DNA of 64,000 nucleotides from Bacteroidota bacterium (GCA_023390775.1 JAEWCF010000058.1:18712-82711); one strand, 5' to 3'. Positions 46,580-56,166 are shown, counted from the first letter of the stretch. Notes: generated by a model from the sequence alone, not told the origin. Made by a program: numbers and translations.

Positions 46580-47947
46580 ATGAACACATTAATCGCAATT
46601 ACCGGCCTCGGAATCCTGGTCCTGCTGCTCGAGATCTTCAACCTTCGCAAGGCGATCGTGCCGTTGACGCTCCTCGGGCTTGCGGGCGCATTCGGGGTGA
46701 ATGCCATGGAATATGGTGAAACCGCCGGGTATTTTAGCAACATGGTGGTGACATCGCCATACTCATCGGCATTTTCAGGCCTGTTCATCATCTTGACGAT
46801 TTTCCTGGTGGCGATGAGCCGCGACTTTTACAGTATGGAGCCCGGCAAACTTTCGGACTTTGTATCCATCAAGGTTTTCCTGTGTGCCGGAGCGATCGCC
46901 ATGGTCTCTTTTGGCAACCTCGCCATGTTTTTCCTCGGTATCGAAGTACTCTCCATTTCAATTTACATCCTCGCGGCAAGCGACAGGCTCAACATCCGAA
47001 GCAACGAGGCGGGAATGAAGTATTTCCTGATGGGTTCATTCGCTTCGGGAGTGATCCTTTTTGGCATATGCCTGATTTACGGCGCAACCGGCTTTTTTGA
47101 CATCGCCGAAATCTACGAACTCTCGAAAAGTGAAATCATCCCCAACTGGTTCTTCATCGGGCTGATCCTGATGGCAGCGGGGATGCTGTTCAAGATTGCC
47201 GCCGTCCCGTTCCATTTCTGGGCCCCGGATGTCTATGAAGGCGCCCCCGCCCTGACCACCGCCACCATGAGCACGCTTGCGAAGGTCGCATCGATGGCCG
47301 CGCTGTTCAAGATCGCGTCAACGCTCAATGCGAATGTCTCGGTTCCATTTGAATACATGATCGCCACCATCGCCATGCTTTCGATGATCGTGGGCAACAT
47401 CATGGCCCTGCGCCAGCAAAACGTAAAGAGGATGCTCGGTTTCTCCGGAATCTCGCACGCGGGCTACATGTTGTTGGTAATGTTTGCGCTGTCGACATCG
47501 GCCGACACGTTGCTATACTATGCTTCGGCGTATGCCCTGGCGGGAATAGCGGCATTCGCGGTCGTTCTCTATGTTTACAAGACAACCCAGCGCGAGGACA
47601 TCGACGCGTTTGCCGGCTTGGGGAAAACATCTCCGTTTTTGGCCGCCATTCTTACCGGCGCCCTGATTTCCATGGCGGGAATTCCGATATTCTCAGGCTT
47701 TTTCGCCAAATTCATGCTGTTCAACCAGGCCATCGAGGGCGGGTACCTGGCCGTTGTGATCGTCGCGGTGGTCTCGTCGATCATCAGCATCGGGTACTAT
47801 TTCAAGATCATTATCGCCATGTATATGCGCGAACCCGAAAGCCCTTCGCAACCGGTGCCTTTCGCCTTTCACGCCGTGGCATTTACCGCGCTTGCCCTCA
47901 ACCTGGCCATTGGATTGTTCCCGTCGCTGGTGATGCAATTGCTGTAG
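46580..47947 (+). CDS. nuoN: NADH-quinone oxidoreductase subunit N
   Basis: Third antiporter-like pumping subunit, 455 residues and about 14 helices, with AAVPFHFWAPDVYEGAPALT and STLAKVASM. Last of the 14 complex I genes. The stop codon TAG is the beginning of a dispersed repeat. No terminator hairpin with a T tract is obvious directly after it. Confidence 0.96.
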   Translation: MNTLIAITGLGILVLLLEIFNLRKAIVPLTLLGLAGAFGVNAMEYGETAGYFSNMVVTSPYSSAFSGLFIILTIFLVAMSRDFYSMEPGKLSDFVSIKVFLCAGAIAMVSFGNLAMFFLGIEVLSISIYILAASDRLNIRSNEAGMKYFLMGSFASGVILFGICLIYGATGFFDIAEIYELSKSEIIPNWFFIGLILMAAGMLFKIAAVPFHFWAPDVYEGAPALTTATMSTLAKVASMAALFKIASTLNANVSVPFEYMIATIAMLSMIVGNIMALRQQNVKRMLGFSGISHAGYMLLVMFALSTSADTLLYYASAYALAGIAAFAVVLYVYKTTQREDIDAFAGLGKTSPFLAAILTGALISMAGIPIFSGFFAKFMLFNQAIEGGYLAVVIVAVVSSIISIGYYFKIIIAMYMREPESPSQPVPFAFHAVAFTALALNLAIGLFPSLVMQLL

Positions 47948-48029
47948 GGCGTGCCCCCGGCTCCGCTGCCGCTGCGCCGGCGTCAGGCTGTACGCTGTAG
48001 CTTTGGCTGCCGCTTCCATCCTTCACGCA
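47945..48029 (+). repeat. Stop-codon-anchored dispersed repeat, copy 2
   Basis: An 85-bp GC-rich element starting on the nuoN stop (TAGGGCGTGCC), then CGGCGTCAGGCTGTACGCTG, TAGCTTTGGCTGCCGCTTCC and ATCCTTCACGC. It is the relative of the element at 13513-13594 and resembles the one after sucA. Confidence 0.65.
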
Positions 48030-48040
48030 CCTAAAAATGA

Positions 48041-48048
48041 TACCTTTG
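48041..48048 (+). promoter_or_regulatory. -7 element for pth
   Basis: TACCTTTG (TAnnTTTG). A start site about 6 nt downstream would fall near 48054, right at the first in-frame ATG (48053), and favours the second ATG at 48116. Confidence 0.4.
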
Positions 48049-48052
48049 CCGC

Positions 48053-48682
48053 ATGAATTGGCTTAAAAACCTTTTTGGGGCAAAGCCCTCGCAAGCCGCT
48101 CCACAAGAAGATCCCATGAAAAAATTCCTGATTGCGGGCCTGGGGAATATTGGCCCGGAATACGCCAACACCCGTCACAACATCGGTTTCAAGGTACTGG
48201 ACAAGCTAGCCTCGATGGAAAGCCTGGCTTTTGAAACCGCGCGCCTCGGCGATGTTGCGCAATACAAATTCAAGGGCCGGACGTTTTTCCTGCTCAAGCC
48301 AAACACTTACATGAACCTCAGCGGGAAAGCCGTAAAATATTGGCTGGATAAGGAAAACATCCCGCTGGAAAACCTGCTCGTCATCACCGATGACCTCAAC
48401 CTGCCATTCGGTTCCATCCGGATCCGGGGAAAAGGCAGCGACGGCGGGCACAACGGCCTAAAAAGCATCCAGCAAATCCTTGGCACCGATCAGTATGCGA
48501 GGTTCAGGTTTGGCATAAGCGACGAGTTCCGCAAGGGCGGCCAGGTGGACTACGTATTGGGCGAATGGACATCGGAAGAAACCGATAAACTCCCGGAGCG
48601 CCTCGAGAAGTCGGTTGAGATCATCCGCTCATTTGGAACGGCCGGGCTTGGCAATACCATGAGCGCGTTTAACGGAAAGTGA
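48053..48682 (+). CDS. pth: Peptidyl-tRNA hydrolase
   Basis: Releases tRNA from peptidyl-tRNA that drops off the ribosome. Up to 209 residues, with the core GLGNIGPEYANTRHNIGF (catalytic His), KPNTYMNLSGKAV (Asn) and TDDLNLPFGSIRIRGKGSDGGHNGL (Asp). Two starts are possible. The ATG at 48053 gives an N-terminal extension MNWLKNLFGAKPS, seen in my memory of other flavobacterial Pth; the ATG at 48116 (MKKFLIAGLG) gives the canonical length of about 188. The position of the -7 element favours the second. Confidence 0.93.
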   Translation: MNWLKNLFGAKPSQAAPQEDPMKKFLIAGLGNIGPEYANTRHNIGFKVLDKLASMESLAFETARLGDVAQYKFKGRTFFLLKPNTYMNLSGKAVKYWLDKENIPLENLLVITDDLNLPFGSIRIRGKGSDGGHNGLKSIQQILGTDQYARFRFGISDEFRKGGQVDYVLGEWTSEETDKLPERLEKSVEIIRSFGTAGLGNTMSAFNGK

Positions 48683-48711
48683 TTTTCGTTACCTTTAACC
48701 AAAACCCGATC

Positions 48712-49233
48712 ATGAAAAGGACCGCCATACTGCTTTTGACACTTGCGCTTTCGGGATGCAAGTGCGCACAAAAGGACATTGCCCAAAGCAACGTAAAACC
48801 TATCCAGGAAAGCCCATGCCCTCCAAAGGGCAAATGCTCCACCCAATTGCTGCGCAATAAGAGTTTTACCGTGGTGGTGGACAATTACGGGAAAAAGCAT
48901 TACACCTTGATGGACAGCCCGGAAACCCACGTGGTCAAGTACGAATACACCCGCGGCAATGAGGAAACCATGCCCGACAGCGGCTACCGCGAGGAAATCA
49001 TCTTTGAGATCGGCGCGGCGGGGCAGGAATTCGCATTAAAAGACACCGAACTGCGCCAGGTCAAATTGCTTTACGGGCGTTTTTGCTTTTGCCCGAAAGA
49101 CCAGGTGGGGTATTTTGAGGTCGATAAGGGAAGTCTCTCGGTTTCGGGAAAGGGGAACATCTCAATAGCACTTGATTTCACCCTGGAGGGAATTCCGCAC
49201 ATCACAAAACAGATCAGCGCTACACTCAATTAG
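48712..49233 (+). CDS. Lipoprotein, unknown function
   Basis: A 173-residue protein with signal and lipobox LSGC (about Cys16) and a Cys-rich start (CKCAQ, SPCPPKGKC). The rest is mainly beta. I recognise no domain. It starts 29 bp after pth and may be cotranscribed. The ATG at 48712 begins the signal; an upstream GTG at 48679 overlaps the end of pth and is not needed. Confidence 0.7.
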   Translation: MKRTAILLLTLALSGCKCAQKDIAQSNVKPIQESPCPPKGKCSTQLLRNKSFTVVVDNYGKKHYTLMDSPETHVVKYEYTRGNEETMPDSGYREEIIFEIGAAGQEFALKDTELRQVKLLYGRFCFCPKDQVGYFEVDKGSLSVSGKGNISIALDFTLEGIPHITKQISATLN

Positions 49234-49389
49234 GCGGTTTCATCGCAGGACCGCGTGAGCGGCAGAGCCGGCGTACTTTTGCGGCCCCGGCCCAAAAGAC
49301 ACAGGCGAAGACGCGACGGCGCCCGTAGAACTTGTCTCCTATTCCGAAGCATCTTGCGCCGGCACGCCCAAAAAACAACAAATAAAAAA

Positions 49390-49418
49390 GGCCGCCCCAA
49401 TGGGACGGCCCTTTGTTT
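49390..49418. terminator. Terminator between lipoprotein and protease genes
   Basis: GGCCG-C-CCC (49390-49398) pairs with GGG-A-CGGCC (49402-49410) with one mismatch, AAT loop, then CTTTGTTTT to the right and an A tract to the left. It can end both convergent transcripts. Confidence 0.65.
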
Positions 49419-49430
49419 TGGCTTACTAGA

Positions 49431-52133
49431 TTATTCCACCACGATGCGCTTGACTTCCTTGCGGTCGCCGTCCTGCACCGTCACCAGGTAAACCCCGGAC
49501 ATCAGGTTGTTGAGATTGAGCTGTTGGGAGAACATCCCGCTGTTTGCATAGCTGCTTTCAAAAACGCTGCGGCCGCGCATGTCGTGGACATTGATCCTGA
49601 CCGGGTTCGCGGTTTGGGAAGTGAAACCAACGGTAAAGACGCCGTTGTTAGGGTTAGGATACAACGTGAAGTCCTGCAACCCAAATTGCTGGTTGTCCAG
49701 CGTAACGCTGGTCGTGGTCGAGCAAATCTGGACCGAGAAACTGTTGAGCGTACCGTTGTTGGCGGTAACGACATCGGCGATCACGAGCCTCCAGTCACCC
49801 AGCGAGCTCTGGCCGTCAAAGATGTCCAGCGTGTTGAGCGGCTTGTAGCTGTTGCCCGCGGCGATTCCGGAACAGTTCAGGTTTGCGGCTTCGTCGTCAA
49901 AAGTGGTATTCATACCGGCCGTGAAGAAGGTCGAACAACCTTGCTGGTAAACGATCCTGATCTGCCCAACCTGGGTTGCGCCCGGAGGCAAAAGACCGAT
50001 GTAGAGGTCATTGATGCGCGGGTGCGTGATGTTGACGCTCAGGTTAAGATCGGAGATGGTAACGTTCTCAGGCACGGTAACCGATCCCAAAATCTGCCAC
50101 GCGAGCGGGTTCTGGGCCGCGATGGGGGTTCCGGGGTTCGCCGTGTAGGTGTTGCAACTGTTGACCACTTCAACGGTATAGCCAATGGCGATGTTCTTTG
50201 AAACGGCATAATAGATATTGCCTACAGGTTCGATCATGACGCGGCAGTAAGGAGCGGCCACGTTGGGTACGTTGATGGTTTCGGAACCGTCGTTTGCCGT
50301 GTTGGCGGCAAGAACGGTGTTGAAGGTAAGCCCTCCGTCGGTGGACAAAAGGATGTTGACATTGGAGGTATTGATGCCGTTGGCAGTAGTACCCGCAACA
50401 TCCCAGGTGACGGTTTGCGTCGTTCCCTGCATCCAGGTCGTGTTCTCGACACTCGGGCCGGTCACACGGAAAGGGCCCACCGAAGCAAAGGTCACGGTCA
50501 TGTCATCGCGGTTGGTCTGGCCTCCATTCGGCGTGCGGTTGTCGCGTACGGTAAGCGCAAAGTTCATGCTTCGGGCAACGGTTGGTACGACTTCCCATGT
50601 TGGGGCCAGGTTGCCCGCCAAAACGCTTTGCAGGTTCGGCATGTAGCGGTTAGGTGAAATCGAAGGCGGGTTTGAACGGAAGTTCGGGCCTGTAGCCGAA
50701 GTGGCAACCGGTGGCTGCGTGGAGATTTCGGTATTGGTCTGCTCCCAGCAATAGGTGAGCACGTCGCCGTTCGCATCGGTTGCGGTACCTTTCAAAATAA
50801 AGGGCGTACCGTTTGGAATTGTGTAATTGGCTCCGGCATTCACAACCGGAGGCGTGTTGTTGTTGGGGACGTTTGTTGAACACCCTCCCGAACCCTGAAC
50901 GTGGTTCATCATCTGCCCGATGCTCACCGCATGGAAATGATCGTCGCTGTTGGGCTGTACGTCCACGCCCGCGCAGATTCCCGCATAGGCCATGATGGTG
51001 GATCCGGAACCCGGCTCGACAGCGTACGCATTGGCACGTGTACCCGTTGTACAGTTTCCGCCGATTCCGTTGAAGGTATGGCTGGCACCAAACTGGTGGC
51101 CGATCTCGTGTGCCACGAAGTCGATATCATACGCATCGCCCACAGGAGATGGCGATCCGGTGATTCCGCGAGCCTTGCCGGTAATACATACCGATGGGCT
51201 TTGTGCGAGCCCGCCGCCGCCTGTACTCACGGTGTGCCCGATGTCATAGTTTGCCGACCCGATCGTGGCATCAATTACCGACTGGCTTTGATTGATGAGT
51301 GCCGAAGCGTCGTCGTTGCTGAAGGAATCGGTGGTGATGAAGATGATGGCGTCGTTGTTTGGAACCAGTTGCATGGTTAGCGACATGTCCCGCTCATAAA
51401 CTCCGTTGATACGGGTCATCGTAACGTTCATTGCGGCCAAAACAGCAGCTTTCTTTTGCGCTACAGTTCCCGATCCAAGACCGGCGGCGTTTACGTGGAA
51501 CGTCGAGTATTCCACCGTTGAGGCCATGGCCAGGCGGTAAATCCTGAAGATGCCGTCATTGGCAAGAAGCGACTCTTCCATGCGGGAAGCGGCTTCAATA
51601 GATTCGTCTTCTACCAGGCACTGATGCAAGGTCGATGGCGGCAGGTTGCGTTTTTCATAGACGATATAACGGCTGTTATCGGCCGTGTAAGGATCAATGT
51701 AGCTTGTTCCGTTGGAACCGAATTTCATGACATGAAGGCCGAAAAGCGTGGTGCTGAAACGGATCGAAGACGCCGGATCTTCAACACCCTGTCCCACGTA
51801 CGATCCGATTTCGGGGAAACGGGCCGCCAATTCGGGATGCATGACCGATGCTTCGTAGATGCGGTAGTGCATCATTTTGCCATCGGCATCCGGGAACGGA
51901 ATGATCACGCCCGATGTGATTCCGGAATGGCGTGAAGGTGCTGCCTGGAGCTGGTTCTTCATTTGCACGAGGTCAAGCGCATACAGCTTGTAGGCCGTCG
52001 GCATGGAACCGCGCTCTTTTTTAGCGAGTCCCGACAAGCGGTCCTGGCTCGTTTCCTGCCAGAGCGAACCCTGTCCCATTGCGCCCGCAAAGACGAAGAT
52101 GGCCAAGAAACTGAGGAGTAGAGATCTTTTCAT
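49431..52133 (-). CDS. Reprolysin-like metalloprotease with P domain and T9SS type A signal (paralogue 1)
   Basis: A secreted zinc protease of 900 residues. Signal peptide about 1-20; pro-region to about 190; metzincin catalytic domain with HEIGHQFGASH (His342, Glu343, His346, His352) and a Met-turn STIMAYAG. Further on are a beta/Ig-like stretch, a proprotein-convertase P-domain (VPENVTISDLNLSVNITHPRIN), and the T9SS type A domain from about 820 (LYPNPNNGVFTV ... VYLVTVQDGDRKEVKRIVVE). It is exported through the outer membrane. The next gene is a paralogue. TATATTTG on the minus strand at 52154-52161 is a possible -7 element. Confidence 0.9.
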   Translation of the reverse strand: MKRSLLLSFLAIFVFAGAMGQGSLWQETSQDRLSGLAKKERGSMPTAYKLYALDLVQMKNQLQAAPSRHSGITSGVIIPFPDADGKMMHYRIYEASVMHPELAARFPEIGSYVGQGVEDPASSIRFSTTLFGLHVMKFGSNGTSYIDPYTADNSRYIVYEKRNLPPSTLHQCLVEDESIEAASRMEESLLANDGIFRIYRLAMASTVEYSTFHVNAAGLGSGTVAQKKAAVLAAMNVTMTRINGVYERDMSLTMQLVPNNDAIIFITTDSFSNDDASALINQSQSVIDATIGSANYDIGHTVSTGGGGLAQSPSVCITGKARGITGSPSPVGDAYDIDFVAHEIGHQFGASHTFNGIGGNCTTGTRANAYAVEPGSGSTIMAYAGICAGVDVQPNSDDHFHAVSIGQMMNHVQGSGGCSTNVPNNNTPPVVNAGANYTIPNGTPFILKGTATDANGDVLTYCWEQTNTEISTQPPVATSATGPNFRSNPPSISPNRYMPNLQSVLAGNLAPTWEVVPTVARSMNFALTVRDNRTPNGGQTNRDDMTVTFASVGPFRVTGPSVENTTWMQGTTQTVTWDVAGTTANGINTSNVNILLSTDGGLTFNTVLAANTANDGSETINVPNVAAPYCRVMIEPVGNIYYAVSKNIAIGYTVEVVNSCNTYTANPGTPIAAQNPLAWQILGSVTVPENVTISDLNLSVNITHPRINDLYIGLLPPGATQVGQIRIVYQQGCSTFFTAGMNTTFDDEAANLNCSGIAAGNSYKPLNTLDIFDGQSSLGDWRLVIADVVTANNGTLNSFSVQICSTTTSVTLDNQQFGLQDFTLYPNPNNGVFTVGFTSQTANPVRINVHDMRGRSVFESSYANSGMFSQQLNLNNLMSGVYLVTVQDGDRKEVKRIVVE

Positions 52134-52200
52134 TTTAAAATTTAGTTAATTTCCAAATATATTAAAGTTTGACCAAAGTACAGGACGTTAAAGGGAATAA

Positions 52201-52226
52201 AAAAAGCGGCGAGAACGCCGCTTTTT
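52201..52226. terminator. Terminator between the two protease genes
   Basis: A perfect 10-bp stem AAAAAGCGGC / GCCGCTTTTT with a GAGAAC loop. It ends the minus-strand transcript of the upstream paralogue, so each paralogue has its own transcript. Confidence 0.85.
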
Positions 52227-52244
52227 AATTGAGTTTCAATAGTC

Positions 52245-54905
52245 CTACTCTACTACAATCTTGCGGACCTCCTTGCGATCACCATCAGTAACGGTGAGCA
52301 TGTAAATACCGCTTTGCGCGTTGTCAAGTTGGATATTCTGGTTGAAGATACCCGTATTTGCAAAGTTGCGCGTCATGATGGCACGGCCGCGAAGATCGTG
52401 TACCATGACATTAACGCCGTTTGCAGACTGGCTCTCAAACTGGATGTTAAAGTTTCCGTTGCTCGGGTTTGGATACACCGCAAAGTTTGTCAATCCATTC
52501 TCGGTGGTGGCAAGTGTAGCCGTCTGTGTACAAACTTCAATGCTCCATGAATTGACCGAACCTGTGTCCTGTATCCAGCCGTCACGTATTTGGAAGGTCC
52601 ATGCTCCGCTTGCTTCAAGGCCGTTGAAGGCCGATAACGGCTGCGAAGGCGAATATGTTCCGGTCATGTTAGCCGCACAACTGAATGCCGGTGCGCCGTC
52701 GCTGACGGTAATATTGAAGTTGTCGTTCGATCCGCAGGCGCGGTTCCAAACAATTACCGAAGTACCGTTATGGCTCACGGTGATTTCCAAGTCGTTTGGC
52801 CAGGTGTGGTTCACGTTCATTCCCACATTCACGTCAGAGATGCTTCCTGTAACAGGAACATTGATGGTGCTTGTTGCATACGGCCCGAATACGCCTTCGC
52901 CGGCTCCGTCAGGAATTGCAAAACCTGTGGTATTGCTGTAGGTATTGCAGGTAGTGGTGACGTTGTACCCAATGGCAAACGGCGTCGAGTTGATCGCGTA
53001 GTAGATATTGGCTACCGGCTCGATCCAGATGCGGCAATATGGTGCGGCGATACCCGGAACGGTGATCGTTTCGGAACCGTCGTTTGGAACATTGGAAGCC
53101 AGGGTGATCGGCCAAGTTTGTCCGTTATCGGTAGACAGCTTGATGTTCACGTTGGAAGAACCCGCCAACGTGTTCGTGTTGTTGACAGACCAGGTAATGG
53201 TTTGCGTTGAACCTTGAGGCCAGCTGATGCCGGATGTGTTCTGCGAAGTCACGGCAAATGGACCCGCCGATCCGCTGACGGTCACCGCCATTGCATCGGT
53301 CTGTGTCTGTCCGCCGCCGGCCGCGTTGTCACGGGCGGTGAGCGTAAAGTTTAGGGTACGGGCAACGGTCGAAACAGCCTCCCATGTGTTCGAAACGGAA
53401 CCGTTCAAAACGGTCGAATATGCCGGCATGTAACGAACCGGAGAAGATGTTGGCGTGAAAGAACGGAAGTTTGGACCCGTCAATTTCGCACCTGCAGGAA
53501 ACGATCCAGGATTTCCGAGCGATCCACCCGAAGCATCGTCATTTTGCTCCCACGTGTAAGTCAGGGCGTTGCCATCGGCGTCAGAGCCCGTACCGGTCAG
53601 GATGAACGGCGTTCCCATAGGGATTGTCCAGTCAAGCCCGGCGCTTACTACCGGAGTCTGGTTGGTCATGGTTACGGTTACCGGGCAGGTCTTGGTGGCC
53701 AGGTTGGACTGAATCTGCAAAATGCTGCGGTAAGTAAAGTAATCGTCAGAATGCGGCTGAACATCTGTGGCACCGGTAATCCCGGCGTAAGCCATGATGG
53801 TCGAACCTGATCCCGGCTCCACGTTTACGGCGTTGTTTTCACCGCCATGGGAGAACGTGTGGTTTCCGCCCAACTGGTGGCCCATTTCGTGCGCAACGTA
53901 GTCGATGTCAAAAAAGTCTCCCATCGGGATATTGTCGGCAGGAGAAGTGATCCCGCTACCTTTACCGGTGTTGCAAACGCAACCGATGCAGCCTGCGTTT
54001 CCGCCGCCACCGCTAGCGCCAAACAGGTGCCCGATGTCATAATTGGCCTCCCCGATCACGCTTGTAAGGGTGTTCTGAAGCTGGCTGTTCCAGTTGTTCA
54101 TTCCGGAAGCAGGCGAATATGGGTCGTTGATAGGATTCGTATAGACAACAAGTGAATTGTTGGCAATCATATTAAGGTGAAGCGCAAGGTCTTTCTCGAA
54201 CACCCCGTTGACGCGCGTCATGGTAGCATTCATCGCCGCAGTGGCGCCCGCAACCGTACCGCCGTGGTACTGAGCGTATTCCCCTGTACATGAAAGCGCG
54301 AGCCTCATGGTTTTGTAAACGCCGTTGTTAGACAGCGAAGTCTCCCCGGCGCGCAACATCTCGACATTCAGGGCCACATCCTCAGTGGTACAAACCATTG
54401 GAAGCGCCGCCTTCGCGCGGGTCTTGGAATCAAAAAGAACGTAAACCGAACGATCGGTCGTCAGGGGCTCGATGAATTCGGAACCCTTATCGGCACGGAG
54501 CACCATGGTCTGGATCCCCTGCGGCGAAATACTGAAATTGATCGTCGCGTATTTGTCGTCCACTCCGGTTCCGGCATAAGCGCGGATGTCGGGAAATTGG
54601 GCCTGCAAAGCGGGCTCGAAGTTAGAATTTTCCCACACGATGAACTTCTCGAACTTTCCTTCGGCATTCGGCATCAGGATTTCAACGCCGGGCTGTCCCG
54701 AGAATTTGTCAGGTGCCTGTGCGAGCGACTGCCTCATGGAATGGGCATCGAATGTAAAGAACTGCTGGTTGCCTGCGTATGCTCCCTCGCGCACGCGTTC
54801 CAGCCCTGCAGCTTTGTCGGCGCTTACCCGGGTCCAGCCGCCCTTTTGGGCCAATGCCGGAACGGTCGCAACCGCCACTGCCAGTAACAGTAAAACTTTT
54901 TTCAT
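52245..54905 (-). CDS. Reprolysin-like metalloprotease with P domain and T9SS type A signal (paralogue 2)
   Basis: An 886-residue secreted zinc protease with the same plan as its neighbour: signal peptide (ending ALAQ), pro-region, metzincin site HEMGHQLGGNH (His339, Glu340, His343, His349), Met-turn STIMAYAG, P-domain (VPVTGSISDVNVGMNVNHTWPNDL), and T9SS type A tail (YPNPSNGNFNIQF ... MLTVTDGDRKEVRKIVVE). A Cys-rich loop (GCIGCVCNTGKG) before the active site is peculiar to this copy. The ATG at 54905 begins the signal; an upstream start adds unrelated residues. Confidence 0.9.
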   Translation of the reverse strand: MKKVLLLLAVAVATVPALAQKGGWTRVSADKAAGLERVREGAYAGNQQFFTFDAHSMRQSLAQAPDKFSGQPGVEILMPNAEGKFEKFIVWENSNFEPALQAQFPDIRAYAGTGVDDKYATINFSISPQGIQTMVLRADKGSEFIEPLTTDRSVYVLFDSKTRAKAALPMVCTTEDVALNVEMLRAGETSLSNNGVYKTMRLALSCTGEYAQYHGGTVAGATAAMNATMTRVNGVFEKDLALHLNMIANNSLVVYTNPINDPYSPASGMNNWNSQLQNTLTSVIGEANYDIGHLFGASGGGGNAGCIGCVCNTGKGSGITSPADNIPMGDFFDIDYVAHEMGHQLGGNHTFSHGGENNAVNVEPGSGSTIMAYAGITGATDVQPHSDDYFTYRSILQIQSNLATKTCPVTVTMTNQTPVVSAGLDWTIPMGTPFILTGTGSDADGNALTYTWEQNDDASGGSLGNPGSFPAGAKLTGPNFRSFTPTSSPVRYMPAYSTVLNGSVSNTWEAVSTVARTLNFTLTARDNAAGGGQTQTDAMAVTVSGSAGPFAVTSQNTSGISWPQGSTQTITWSVNNTNTLAGSSNVNIKLSTDNGQTWPITLASNVPNDGSETITVPGIAAPYCRIWIEPVANIYYAINSTPFAIGYNVTTTCNTYSNTTGFAIPDGAGEGVFGPYATSTINVPVTGSISDVNVGMNVNHTWPNDLEITVSHNGTSVIVWNRACGSNDNFNITVSDGAPAFSCAANMTGTYSPSQPLSAFNGLEASGAWTFQIRDGWIQDTGSVNSWSIEVCTQTATLATTENGLTNFAVYPNPSNGNFNIQFESQSANGVNVMVHDLRGRAIMTRNFANTGIFNQNIQLDNAQSGIYMLTVTDGDRKEVRKIVVE

Positions 54906-54928
54906 TTTTTTTAGTTGTATTAGAAAGG

Positions 54929-54957
54929 CAAAAATATGATTTATTTTCAATTTTCAA
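54929..54957 (-). promoter_or_regulatory. Promoter of protease paralogue 2
   Basis: On the minus strand, TTG (54955-54957), an 18-nt spacer and TATTTTTG (54929-54936) match the -33/-7 flavobacterial pattern, 24 bp before the ATG. Confidence 0.5.
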
Positions 54958-55112
54958 ATTTCAGTACGATGTTTTTCGCATCCATCAAACTGATTATTAG
55001 AGAATTGTTTAATAAAAATCCGATTTAACTAAATTTTCACAAGCCACACATCGAATCTCCTTAATTTATTTTTAATCGACTATTTCTTTCACAAATTAAT
55101 TTTGATCCTGCT

Positions 55113-55120
55113 TACTTTTG
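55113..55120 (+). promoter_or_regulatory. -7 element for ribF
   Basis: TACTTTTG (TAnnTTTG), 16 bp before the TTG start of ribF. No -33 TTG at the usual spacing. Confidence 0.45.
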
Positions 55121-55136
55121 CCTAAATATTTTCGAC

Positions 55137-56063
55137 TTGCATATCCATCGCTCCATCGGTGAAGCCGTGATCCAAAACGCAACCGTTGCAACCATCGGCA
55201 CGTTTGACGGCGTACACACGGGCCACCTGGAAATTATCCGCAGGATTATAGACGATGCGGCGCAATCCGGCCGCGACAGTTTGATCCTGACGTTCTTCCC
55301 GCATCCGCGGATGGTTATCGGTTCCGATGAAATCAAGTTGCTCAATACCCTTGACGAGCGTATTTCACTCCTTGCCGATGCCGGGCTCGACCACCTGATC
55401 GTCCATCCGTTCGACCAGGCATTTTCCTCCCTCGAAGCCGAAGATTTCGTGGCAGAGGTTCTTTCAAAAAAACTCAGGGCCGAAAAAATCATCGTCGGGC
55501 ACGATCATCGCTTTGGGCGAAACCGTTCGGCGGGATTTGAGGATTTGGTGTTGCTCGGAAAAAAATATGGCTTTGAGGTGGAGCAGATCGAGGCCGAAAA
55601 AATCGACACGATCGCCGTCTCGTCAACCCGGATCCGCGAGGCGCTTCTCGTGGGCGATATGCCGCTTGCCAACAAATACCTCGGTTACGAATATCCTTTG
55701 GGAGGGACCGTCACTACCGGCCGGCAACTTGGCCGCACGCTCGGATTTCCCACCGCGAACCTTTCAATTGCCGAATCCTACAAGCTTATTCCCGCGCATG
55801 GCGTCTACCTGGTCCGCTCGGAGATTCGGGGGAGAAAGGTTTTTGGCGTGATGAATATCGGCAACCGGCCAACCGTTTCGGGCGAGGGCGTATCGATTGA
55901 GGCCCACTTCCTGGATTTTGACGCCGAACTCTACGGGGAATTCATCGTTGTCCGTCTATTGCGAAAGTTGCGGGACGAACAAAAATTCGGTTCACTGGAA
56001 GACCTGAAAACGCAAATTTCAAAGGACATCCGTCAGGCGCGCAAACTGATTTCAGCCCAATAA
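55137..56063 (+). CDS. ribF: Bifunctional riboflavin kinase / FMN adenylyltransferase
   Basis: Makes FMN and FAD from riboflavin. It has 308 residues: an N-terminal nucleotidyltransferase domain (ATIGTFDGVHTGHLEII, FFPHPRMV, VGHDHRFGRNRSA, SSTRIREALLVGDM) and a C-terminal kinase domain (GTVTTGRQLGRTLGFPTANL, NIGNRPTV). The start is unusual: no ATG lies upstream of the conserved fold, so translation most likely begins at TTG 55137. A GTG at 55167 in the frame would remove part of the first strand. It is complete. Confidence 0.92.
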   Translation: MHIHRSIGEAVIQNATVATIGTFDGVHTGHLEIIRRIIDDAAQSGRDSLILTFFPHPRMVIGSDEIKLLNTLDERISLLADAGLDHLIVHPFDQAFSSLEAEDFVAEVLSKKLRAEKIIVGHDHRFGRNRSAGFEDLVLLGKKYGFEVEQIEAEKIDTIAVSSTRIREALLVGDMPLANKYLGYEYPLGGTVTTGRQLGRTLGFPTANLSIAESYKLIPAHGVYLVRSEIRGRKVFGVMNIGNRPTVSGEGVSIEAHFLDFDAELYGEFIVVRLLRKLRDEQKFGSLEDLKTQISKDIRQARKLISAQ

Positions 56064-56166
56064 CCATCGCAAAACCACTACTAAATTTTTATTAAAAGGC
56101 CCGCACTCTTATTGAAAAGTGTTAAATTTATGTACCATAACATTAACCAATCATAATCTTTACGCT

